This document shows, in pieces, positions 37,256 through 45,094 of a stretch of DNA of 64,000 nt. The position numbers were made by a program, and so were the translations under genes. The stretch comes from Pararhizobium sp. (lineage in GTDB: Bacteria > Pseudomonadota > Alphaproteobacteria > Rhizobiales > Rhizobiaceae). The stretch spans positions 2,170,001 to 2,234,000 of the forward strand of contig CP051237.1 in assembly GCA_017794825.1 (NCBI GenBank), given 5' to 3'. The notes under the pieces are model-generated. The model made no database searches. It was not told where the DNA came from and saw nothing but the letters and a program-made list of their open reading frames with translations. Position 1 is the stretch's first letter; every line of letters begins with the position of its first letter.

Positions 37256-38073
37256 ACCGTCGCTCCTTGCAGTCGCGGACGCATGTCCTCGACCATTTCG
37301 TCACACCGGCCGATCCAGACGTCGCCGCGCTCGAGCGCATATTCGATCAACGCCTGAAGCACGCCGATGCGCGACGGCTGGCCGATAATCTGCGGATGCA
37401 TGCCCACCATCATCATCCGCTTTTCGGCATGGAGCACATCGAATTCCAACTTCCAGGCCTCGAGGAGCGCCGACGGCGCCTGCATCGTGCGGCCCGGCAG
37501 AACGATCGAGTACTGAAAGAACGGCGCATCGTCGAGCACCCAGCGGAACGGCAACTCCACGATATTCGTCGGTTTGTTCCCGACGGTGTGAAGATAGGGC
37601 GAATCGTCGTCGAAAAAATTGGAAGAGTAGGCAAAGCCGTGTTCGACCAGAAGCGGCATGGTGATCTTGCTGATTTCGGCGGCCGGCGAACGCCAGCCTT
37701 TCGGGGACGAGCCGGTCACCCGTCGTATCGACTCAATGCCCTTCTCCATCTCCTCGCGCTCCTCGTCTTCAGACAGGCTGAGAATCCAGCGGTGCGTATA
37801 GCTGTGGTGGGCAATCTCGTGACCGCCCTCGAGAATGCGCTCCATCAGCTCCGGACGCTGGTCGATCACCAGGCCGGGTATGAAGAATGTAGTCTTCAGG
37901 TCATAGCGCGCGAGGAGTTTGAGAATCCGGTCGGCGCCCACTTTCCAGCCGTAGGCGCCCTGCGACATCAGGACCGGGCGCTCCGCATAGCTTGCGTCTC
38001 GCGCCGTCCACATGGTTTCCGCGTCAAGATCGAAGGTAAAAAAGAGGGGAAACCCCCTGCTTGTCAGATGCAT
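37252..38073 (-). CDS. NodB/PuuE-like polysaccharide deacetylase-family hydrolase
   Basis: A 273-residue metal-dependent hydrolase of the NodB fold. The metal site is TFDLDAE (Asp15, Asp17) with the histidines of HEIAHHSYTH (His85-His94). The layout (no signal peptide, long conserved AFQY-type segment near DDAPFFQYSIVLPGR) fits the intracellular PuuE/HpPgdA group rather than true chitin deacetylases. Members of that group hydrolyse allantoin and, as I recall, cyclic imides. Sited between an ABC transporter and an amidase, a ring-opening amidohydrolase role fits; this is inference. Start at 38073 has GAAGGA seven bases upstream. Confidence 0.85.
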   Translation of the reverse strand: MHLTSRGFPLFFTFDLDAETMWTARDASYAERPVLMSQGAYGWKVGADRILKLLARYDLKTTFFIPGLVIDQRPELMERILEGGHEIAHHSYTHRWILSLSEDEEREEMEKGIESIRRVTGSSPKGWRSPAAEISKITMPLLVEHGFAYSSNFFDDDSPYLHTVGNKPTNIVELPFRWVLDDAPFFQYSIVLPGRTMQAPSALLEAWKLEFDVLHAEKRMMMVGMHPQIIGQPSRIGVLQALIEYALERGDVWIGRCDEMVEDMRPRLQGATV

Positions 38074-38084
38074 GGCGTGGTCCT

Positions 38085-38873
38085 TCAAACAAAACGGTGG
38101 AAGCCCGTCCACCGCTCCGCCAGCAGCAGAACAACGAGCGTGGCGACGATGAGAAGCGTGGAAACGGCGGCGACGCCGGGTGTGACTCCCATCTCCACCG
38201 AGGTAAAAATCAGAATCGGCAATGTCGTCTGGCGCGCGCCGGCGAGAAAGATCGTCACCGGCACATTTTCCATCGAGACGACGAAGGAAAAGAGCGCGCC
38301 TGCGACGAGACCGGGCTTGATCAGGGGCAGGGTAACGAGACGGAAGGCCGTAAAGCTGTCGGCGCCCAGCACCCTGGCGGCCTCCTCCATCGCCACATCC
38401 ATGCCGGAAAGGCTCGCAAGCGCCGAGCGGACGATATAGGGCACCGTAATGACGACGTGCGCGATGATAAGGGTGACAAAGCCGCCGCGCAGGCCAACCA
38501 GAGAGAAATACTGCAGCATGGCCACGCCGATGACAACGGCCGGAATGGCGAGCGGCGCCATCAGAAACGACGCCAGGGCTTCCGAACCCGGAACCATGCG
38601 CCTGGCGATCGCATAGGAGGCGGCGACGCCCAGCACGAGCGACAGGCAGGTCGCGCTGACGGCCAGGATGAGGCTGATTTTGATGGCGTTGAGATAGGTG
38701 CTGTCCGTCAGCACTTCCCGAAACCAGTCCAGCGTCCAGCCTTGCGGCGGAATGGTGAGATAGGAGGTTTCGCTGAATGAAGCGAGCACGACGACGATCA
38801 CCGGCAGCTGCAGGAAGAAGACCACCAGAAGCGCAAAGGAGGAAACGATGAAGCCCGGTTTCTGTTCTGTCAT
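38085..38873 (-). CDS. ABC transporter permease (PotC-like)
   Basis: Inner-membrane permease of 262 residues with six predicted helices and the BPD_transp_1 EAA loop (MDVAMEEAARVLGADSFTAF, contacting the ATPase). It resembles PotC/YdcV subunits of spermidine/putrescine-type importers. The start overlaps the stop of the other permease by four bases. It ends 11 bp before the deacetylase gene, which keeps the transport and catabolic genes in one transcript. Confidence 0.92.
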   Translation of the reverse strand: MTEQKPGFIVSSFALLVVFFLQLPVIVVVLASFSETSYLTIPPQGWTLDWFREVLTDSTYLNAIKISLILAVSATCLSLVLGVAASYAIARRMVPGSEALASFLMAPLAIPAVVIGVAMLQYFSLVGLRGGFVTLIIAHVVITVPYIVRSALASLSGMDVAMEEAARVLGADSFTAFRLVTLPLIKPGLVAGALFSFVVSMENVPVTIFLAGARQTTLPILIFTSVEMGVTPGVAAVSTLLIVATLVVLLLAERWTGFHRFV

Positions 38874-39721
38874 GCCAGCCCGGCCCACCGTTTTGTCATC
38901 CGGCTTGAAAGCCAGATGATCAGCACTGTCGCGAATGCAAGCGAGAAGGACAGGGCTGCGCCGCTCGGCCAGTCGAGAAGCTGCATGTATTCATCGTAGA
39001 TGAGCGTCGCCATCACCTGATAGACCGGCCCGCCCAGCATGCGCGGCGTGACGAGCGCGCTGATCGTCAGAACGAACACGAGGATGGATCCGGAAATGAT
39101 GCCCGGCGCCGTCAGCGGAAGGGTGATTGCCCGGAAGATATGAAAACGGCTCGAACCGAGAGTAGCGGCGGCGGCTTCGACGTCGCGGGGAACATTTTGT
39201 AGCGAAGCGACAAGCATCAGCACCATGAACGGCAAATAGATGTGGGTCAGTCCGATCAGCATGCCGGTGAGATTGAAGATGAGCTTCAGCGGGCGCTCGA
39301 TCAGTCCGATATCGATCAGAAGATTGTTGATCAGTCCGCGATTGCTCAACAGAACGATCCAGCCAAATGAGCGGACGACCAGATTGAGCATCAGCGGAAA
39401 GATGACCAGCATCACCAGTGGAAGACGCCAGCGCGGATTGCCGCGCACGATGAGATAGGCGACCGGATAACCGAGCAGAAGGCATAGCCCGGTCACCGAA
39501 ATACCCAGCCAGGCGGTGCGGACAACGACTTCGCGATAGTAATCGTCGGTGAGGATGTTGAGATAATTCCGGATCGTCCAGCCATCCGTGATAATGCCGT
39601 GACCGGGACTGTATTCCCGGAAACTCGTCGGCACGAGCATGATCAGCGGTATGGCGAAGGAGGCGACGAGCACCAGGGCGAGCGGCGCCAGAAGCAACAG
39701 ACCTGAGCGCAGATTTACCAC
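38870..39721 (-). CDS. ABC transporter permease (PotB-like)
   Basis: Inner-membrane permease of 283 residues with six predicted helices; the EAA loop reads RDVEAAAATLGSSRFHIFRA. It resembles PotB/YdcU. It starts with GTG at 39721, three bases after the ATPase stop, and overlaps the PotC-like gene at its end. With that gene, the ATPase and the binding protein it forms a complete importer. Confidence 0.92.
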   Translation of the reverse strand: MVNLRSGLLLLAPLALVLVASFAIPLIMLVPTSFREYSPGHGIITDGWTIRNYLNILTDDYYREVVVRTAWLGISVTGLCLLLGYPVAYLIVRGNPRWRLPLVMLVIFPLMLNLVVRSFGWIVLLSNRGLINNLLIDIGLIERPLKLIFNLTGMLIGLTHIYLPFMVLMLVASLQNVPRDVEAAAATLGSSRFHIFRAITLPLTAPGIISGSILVFVLTISALVTPRMLGGPVYQVMATLIYDEYMQLLDWPSGAALSFSLAFATVLIIWLSSRMTKRWAGLA

Positions 39722-39724
39722 CGG

Positions 39725-40786
39725 TCACCCCTCGCGCGGAAGGACGATCATGTCGTCCGGCCTGATGTCGAGACCGACGGTGTCCCCGGGTTCGAAATTC
39801 GTCGCCGACGCGGCCGACGGCGCCTCGACAACCAGCTCCGATCCGTTTGAAAGCCGCACGACATACTGAATCTGCGCGCCGGAAAACGAACGCAGCGCAA
39901 TCGTGGCGGCGACCGCATCGGAGGACATGTTTCCCTTGGCCAGGAGCGAAACCGCCTCCTGGCGGATGAAGACATCGACGGTTTGGCCGTTCTTCGCATC
40001 CAGCGAGGACGGTTTCAGCACAACCCCGTCGGAGATTTCGACCGACTGGCCCTTCACCACGCCCGAGAGCTGGTTGGGCTTGCCGATAAAGCTCGCGACG
40101 AACGCGGTTTTCGGCCTGCGGTACACCTCTTCCGGCGTGTCGTATTGCTGGATTATGCCATCATGCATCACGCAGACGCGGTCGGACAACGAAAGGGCCT
40201 CTGTCTGGTCATGCGTAACGAACAGGGTGGTGATCGTCAGGTCTCGCTGCAGCCGCTTGAGTTCGATCTGCATCTCGTCGCGCAACTTGGCGTCCAGGTT
40301 GCTGAGGGGCTCGTCAAACAGCAACAGACTGGGACGCGGAGCGATTGCGCGCGCCATCGCCACACGCTGCTGCTGACCGCCTGAAAGCTGTCGCGGATAA
40401 CGTTCGGCGTAGCCGTCGAGCCGCACGAGCGCCAGCGCTTCGTTGACCCGCGATTCGAGTTCCGAGCCGCGCTCCTTCTTGCGTCGCAATCCGAAGGCGA
40501 CATTCTCGAACACGGTCATGTGCGGAAAGAGCGCATAAGACTGGAAGACGAGACCGATGTTGCGCTTGTTGGGCGGCAGGGCCGTAACGTCGCGCCCGCC
40601 AATCTGTATGGAGCCGCCGGTCGGCGTGATCAGTCCGGCGACCATTCGCAGGATCGTCGTCTTGCCACAGCCGGAGGGTCCGAGGAGGGAAACGAACTCC
40701 CCCTCCCCGATCGTCAGGTTGACATCCCGAACCGCCTGATGGCCGTCATAGGTCTTGGCAAGGCGCTGAAGAGACAGATCGCTCAT
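39725..40786 (-). CDS. ABC transporter ATP-binding protein (PotA-like)
   Basis: ATPase of 353 residues with Walker A GPSGCGKTTILR (about 36-47), signature LSGGQQQRVAMARA, Walker B LLLFDEPLSNLDAKLR and the H-loop LFVTHDQTEALSLSD. The C-terminal 110 residues form a TOBE/OB domain, as in PotA and related importers. It follows the substrate-binding protein gene by 34 bp. Substrate specificity is not set by this subunit. Confidence 0.95.
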   Translation of the reverse strand: MSDLSLQRLAKTYDGHQAVRDVNLTIGEGEFVSLLGPSGCGKTTILRMVAGLITPTGGSIQIGGRDVTALPPNKRNIGLVFQSYALFPHMTVFENVAFGLRRKKERGSELESRVNEALALVRLDGYAERYPRQLSGGQQQRVAMARAIAPRPSLLLFDEPLSNLDAKLRDEMQIELKRLQRDLTITTLFVTHDQTEALSLSDRVCVMHDGIIQQYDTPEEVYRRPKTAFVASFIGKPNQLSGVVKGQSVEISDGVVLKPSSLDAKNGQTVDVFIRQEAVSLLAKGNMSSDAVAATIALRSFSGAQIQYVVRLSNGSELVVEAPSAASATNFEPGDTVGLDIRPDDMIVLPREG

Positions 40787-40820
40787 GTGCGAACCCCGGG
40801 ACGATCAATGCATGCCTGCG

Positions 40821-41846
40821 TCAGCGCAAAACTTCGCGCTGCCAGCGCCGCGTCCACTCCGGCAGCACCTCGGACATTTTCTGCGGATCGAGAATCAGCA
40901 TGTTCTCCACCGTCTCGCCCGTCGGAACCATGGCCTTGACCGCGTCTGACAGCTCCACCTTCTTGTTTACCGAGCCGATGAACTGAAGCTCGGAAAAACA
41001 CTTCTGGTTTTCGGCGTCGAGGATCGTATCGACGAACTTCAGAGCAAGATCCTCATTTTCCACGCCCTTCGGGATCGAAATCGTGGGCAGGATGCCAACG
41101 GCTCCTTCCTTCGGATAGGCGGCTGCGAGCGGCAGCCCCTTGGAAGCGGCGACGCCGGCGCGATCCGGATACCAGACGGCGATGTCGATCTCGCCACGCT
41201 CGAAAAGAGACACGACCTGATCGGCCTGAGTGTAAAGCAGGACCGCGTCCTTGGCGAGCGGCTTGATCTTCTCGATGCCCGGCGTGATATCGTCGAGCGT
41301 GCCGCCTTCCATTTCATTGACGGCGGCAAGGAACTGCCAGCCGCTCGTTCCGGACACATCGCCGATGGTTACATGGCCCTGATATTTCGGATCGAAGAGG
41401 TCGTTCCACGACGTCGGCGGCGTGGTTATCTTGTCCTTGTTGTAGATAATCGTCGTCGCGCCAACCATGGCGGCGACATAGCTGTCGTTCGCGCCCCATG
41501 CGTTGGAGACGATGTCCGGCGCATTCGAGAGCTTCGAACGATCAAGCGTGATCAGCAAATCCTCATTGGCCAGCTGAACCGCGAAGGCGTTGTCGGCGAA
41601 GACGACATCCATATCGGAATCGCCCGCCGTAGCGCGGATAGCTGCGGCCTGCTGCGACGAGCTGCCAAGCTTGGTGACGACGGTTGCGCCGGTGGCTTCC
41701 TCGAACGGATCGATGTAGCAGGCCTTCACATTGTCGGCGAACGACCCGCCAAAACTGCCCAGAACCAGATCTTCCGCTGATGCTGCTCCAACGCTTCCGG
41801 CGAGGCCGAGGACGGCCGCCGTTATCAGTCTTGCATTCCGTTTCAT
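40821..41846 (-). CDS. Extracellular solute-binding protein (PotD/spermidine-type)
   Basis: Periplasmic binding protein of 341 residues with a signal peptide (MKRNARLITAAVLGLAGSVG, cleaved near GAASAE) and the family-13-type start LVLGSFGGSFADNVKACYIDPFE. The class binds polyamines, opines, thiamine or other small cations and amides. The acidic residues that grip polyamines in PotD could not be matched by eye, so the ligand is not named. Start at 41846 follows AAGGGAG. It is the first gene of the eight-gene operon, divergent from marR. Confidence 0.9.
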   Translation of the reverse strand: MKRNARLITAAVLGLAGSVGAASAEDLVLGSFGGSFADNVKACYIDPFEEATGATVVTKLGSSSQQAAAIRATAGDSDMDVVFADNAFAVQLANEDLLITLDRSKLSNAPDIVSNAWGANDSYVAAMVGATTIIYNKDKITTPPTSWNDLFDPKYQGHVTIGDVSGTSGWQFLAAVNEMEGGTLDDITPGIEKIKPLAKDAVLLYTQADQVVSLFERGEIDIAVWYPDRAGVAASKGLPLAAAYPKEGAVGILPTISIPKGVENEDLALKFVDTILDAENQKCFSELQFIGSVNKKVELSDAVKAMVPTGETVENMLILDPQKMSEVLPEWTRRWQREVLR

Positions 41847-41917
41847 GTTCAAACTCCCTTGGTGATTGGGTATGTCCGGTTCCCTCGGACCCACCAGCAA
41901 GGTTAACACCCAGGAAT

Positions 41918-41969
41918 TTATCTTTCAATATAGATATTATAAAGATAATATATCCCTTGCAAAAGATAA
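41918..41969. promoter_or_regulatory. Candidate operator between the ABC operon and marR
   Basis: TTATCTTT (41918-41925) and AAAGATAA (41941-41948) form an inverted repeat with a 15-base AT-rich centre, and a further AAAGATAA at 41962-41969 lies 21 bases, two helical turns, after the second. The 155-bp gap is the only promoter space for the operon and marR, so a MarR site here is likely but unproved. Confidence 0.5.
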
Positions 41970-42001
41970 TGGCGCGCTGGATAGCCGGCCGCGTATCGGT
42001 T

Positions 42002-42556
42002 ATGTCGGCAACGAACGGAAAGCGTGAAAGGACATCAACGGTGAACGAGGCCGCAATCCGCTATTGGGATCTTGATCGGGTTGGCCGCGGCATGGCCAAG
42101 TGGAAGCGCGAACGCCCCGATATCGACTGCAGCGGGAAAGCGGTCGTCGGGCGCATTCTGCAAATGCACGACATCATTTTGAGGGCCGTAGACAAGAAAC
42201 TGGCCGAACATGGACTGAAATATCCGACCTATGCGGTCTTGGCGACAATGCGCGTTTCCGGCGCGCCCTATCAGAGCTCGCCGACCGAACTGCTCTCAAC
42301 GCTGCTCATTACCTCCGGAGGCCTGTCGAATGTCCTCCGCCGCATGGAAAAGGACGGCTTCATCACGCGGACTGCGAACAAGCATGACGGCCGAGGCGTC
42401 GTGGTCCAGCTCACCGAGAAGGGCATCGCAGCCGCCGATGCGAGCATGGCCGATCACGCGGCGATAGAGCGCGAACTGTGCGGCTGCCTTTCACCGGAAC
42501 TTCATGACGCCGTTTCGAAAGCGCTGAGCCTCATGATCACGGTGGCCGAGAAATAG
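42002..42556 (+). CDS. MarR-family transcriptional regulator
   Basis: Winged-helix regulator of 184 residues: helix-turn-helix at about 95-140 (SSPTELLSTLLITSGGLSNVLRRMEKD-region), wing TANKHDGRGVVVQLTEKG. It is divergent from the ABC/amidase operon and presumably represses it until the substrate appears. N-terminal start is uncertain: ATG at 42002 or an in-frame ATG at 41969 that overlaps an operator half-site. It ends 52 bp from convergent maeB with no clear terminator. Confidence 0.87.
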   Translation: MSATNGKRERTSTVNEAAIRYWDLDRVGRGMAKWKRERPDIDCSGKAVVGRILQMHDIILRAVDKKLAEHGLKYPTYAVLATMRVSGAPYQSSPTELLSTLLITSGGLSNVLRRMEKDGFITRTANKHDGRGVVVQLTEKGIAAADASMADHAAIERELCGCLSPELHDAVSKALSLMITVAEK

Positions 42557-42608
42557 CGCTTTTCTACGGGTCATTGGCGATACCGGAAAACTCCGATTCC
42601 GCGCCGCC

Positions 42609-44894
42609 TTATCCTCCGACGTTGTAGGCGGCGATCGCGGCCAGATTGACCAGATCGGAATCGCGCGCGCCCATCGACGCGATCTGGACCGACTTGTCGA
42701 GGCCGACGAGCAGCGGCCCGATGACCGTGGACCCGCCGAGTTCCTGCAGCATCTTGGTCGAGATCGAGGCCGAGTGAAACGCCGGCATGACCAGCACGTT
42801 GGCAGGTCCCGACAGGCGGCAGAAGGGATACTGCGCCATGCGGTCGGGATTGAGCGCGACATCGGCCGCCATTTCCCCGTCATACTCGAAATCGACGCGG
42901 CGCCGGTCGAGGATCTGGACCGCCTCGCGCACCCGCTCGGAGCGTTCACCCGACGGATGACCGAAGGTGGAATAGGCGAGCATGGCGACCCGCGGCTCGT
43001 AGCCCATGCGCCGCGCCATGCCGGCGGCTTCCTCGGCGATGTCGGCAAGTTCTTCCGAGTTCGGCATGTCGATCACCGCGGTGTCCGCGACGACGACGGT
43101 GTGGCCGCGGCAGAGCGCCAGCGACACGCCGATGACCCGGTGACCGGGCTTGACGTCGATGCAGCGCCGCACATCCTCAAGCGCGGTCGAATAGTTGCGC
43201 GTAGTGCCCGTGACCATCGCGTCGGCGTCGCCGAGCGCGACCATGCAGGATGCGAAATGGTTGCGGTCCGTGTTGATCAGCCTCTGGCAATCCCGGTAGA
43301 GGTAGCCTTTCCGCTGCAGCCGGCCGTAAAGATATTCCGTATAGGCGTCGCGCCGGCGCGACAGGCGGGCGTTGATCACCTCGATGCCCGGCCGGTTGAG
43401 ATCGATCCCCGCCTGTTTCGCCGTTTCCTCAAGCTGCTCACTGCGTCCGAGCAGGATCGCCGTGCCGAGCCGCTGATTGGCGTAGGAAATGGCCGCGCGC
43501 ATGACCTGCGCCTCCTCGCCTTCCGCGAACACGACGCGGCGCATGTTGCGGCGGACACGCTGGTAGATACGCTGGAGGGTGGAGGCGATCGGGTCGCGGC
43601 GGGCTGACAGTTCCCGGCGGTAGGCTTCAAGATCGACGATCGGCCGGCCGGCGACTCCCGAATCCATCGCGGCCTGCGCGACCGCAGCCGGCACGTCGGA
43701 AATCAGGCGCGGATCGAAGGGCACCGGAATGATATAGGACGGGCCGAAACGCGGCCGGTTGCCCTGATAGGCGGCTGCGACATCGTCCGGCACGTCCTCG
43801 CGGGCGAGGTTCGCCAGCGCTTCCGCTGCGGCGATCTTCATGGCGTCGTTGATCGTCGAGGCCCGCACGTCGAGCGCGCCGCGAAAAATGTAGGGAAAGC
43901 CGAGCACGTTGTTGACCTGGTTCGGATAGTCGGACCGGCCTGTCGCCATGATGGCGTCGCCACGAATCGCCGCGACTTCCTCCGGCGTGATCTCCGGATC
44001 GGGATTGGCCATGGCGAAAATCACCGGGCGGTCGGCCATGGACCGCACCATTTTCTGGGTGAGCGCGCCCTTGACCGACAGACCGAAAAACACGTCGGCG
44101 CCGGCGACCGCGTCTTCCAGACTGCGCGCGTCCGTCTTGATGGCGTGCGCGGACTTCCACTGGTTCATGCCTTCTTCGCGGCCCTGGTAGATGACGCCCT
44201 TGGTGTCGCACAGGGTGATGTTCTCCGGAGCGAAGCCCATCGACTTGATCAGCTCGATACATGCAATCGCCGCGGCGCCCGCTCCGTTGCAGACCAGCTT
44301 CGTGGTCTTGAGATCGCGCCCGGTCAGGTGCATCGCATTGATCAGACCCGCCGTGGCGATGATCGCCGTGCCGTGCTGGTCGTCATGGAAGACGGGGATG
44401 TCCATGACCTCGCGCAGCCGCTGCTCGATAATGAAGCAGTCGGGCGCCTTGATGTCCTCGAGGTTGATGCCGCCGAAGGTCGGTCCGAGAAACCGCACGC
44501 AGTTGACGAACTCGTCGATGTCTTCCGTGCCCACTTCCAGATCGATGGAATCGACGTCGGCGAAACGCTTGAACAGCACCGCCTTGCCTTCCATAACGGG
44601 CTTCGACGCCAGCGCGCCGAGATTGCCCAGTCCGAGAATGGCGGTGCCGTTGGAAATGACTGCGACCAGATTGCCGCGCACCGTGTAGTCGAAGGCGCGC
44701 GACGGGTCCTCGGCGATCGCCTTCACCGGAACCGCAACGCCCGGCGAATAGGCGAGCGACAGATCGCGTTGCGTCGCCATCGGCTTGGTCGCATTGATCT
44801 CGATCTTGCCGGGACGTCCCCTGACATGAAATTCAAGCGCTTCCTGTTCGGTCACGGAAGACGTGGTCTGTGAACCTTTCGGTGAATCGGGCAT
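42609..44894 (-). CDS. maeB: NADP-dependent malic enzyme with C-terminal phosphotransacetylase-like domain
   Basis: Converts malate to pyruvate with NADP reduction. The 761-residue protein has a malic domain (about 15-165, with DDQHGTAIIATAGLINA near 175), an NAD-binding domain (to about 420) and a phosphotransacetylase-like domain (about 440-755), which is regulatory rather than catalytic in known members. In rhizobia this is the Tme/MaeB type. It is divergent from mutS across 200 bp. Confidence 0.95.
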   Translation of the reverse strand: MPDSPKGSQTTSSVTEQEALEFHVRGRPGKIEINATKPMATQRDLSLAYSPGVAVPVKAIAEDPSRAFDYTVRGNLVAVISNGTAILGLGNLGALASKPVMEGKAVLFKRFADVDSIDLEVGTEDIDEFVNCVRFLGPTFGGINLEDIKAPDCFIIEQRLREVMDIPVFHDDQHGTAIIATAGLINAMHLTGRDLKTTKLVCNGAGAAAIACIELIKSMGFAPENITLCDTKGVIYQGREEGMNQWKSAHAIKTDARSLEDAVAGADVFFGLSVKGALTQKMVRSMADRPVIFAMANPDPEITPEEVAAIRGDAIMATGRSDYPNQVNNVLGFPYIFRGALDVRASTINDAMKIAAAEALANLAREDVPDDVAAAYQGNRPRFGPSYIIPVPFDPRLISDVPAAVAQAAMDSGVAGRPIVDLEAYRRELSARRDPIASTLQRIYQRVRRNMRRVVFAEGEEAQVMRAAISYANQRLGTAILLGRSEQLEETAKQAGIDLNRPGIEVINARLSRRRDAYTEYLYGRLQRKGYLYRDCQRLINTDRNHFASCMVALGDADAMVTGTTRNYSTALEDVRRCIDVKPGHRVIGVSLALCRGHTVVVADTAVIDMPNSEELADIAEEAAGMARRMGYEPRVAMLAYSTFGHPSGERSERVREAVQILDRRRVDFEYDGEMAADVALNPDRMAQYPFCRLSGPANVLVMPAFHSASISTKMLQELGGSTVIGPLLVGLDKSVQIASMGARDSDLVNLAAIAAYNVGG

Positions 44895-45094
44895 TTTTCC
44901 AAACCTGTTGTGGGCGAGCGGCCGCTGAAGCCCTTATTCAGTTGTTTTTCGTTGTGTCCCGCCTTTAGGGTGGGACCGACACCTTGATAGAGGTTTTGAA
45001 CAATCATGCAACGTGTTGTCGCGGCATTTCACGCATCGCGACGGTTCGCAAGGCAAACCGCTATAGACAACATATTGCGCCAGGAACGCAGATC

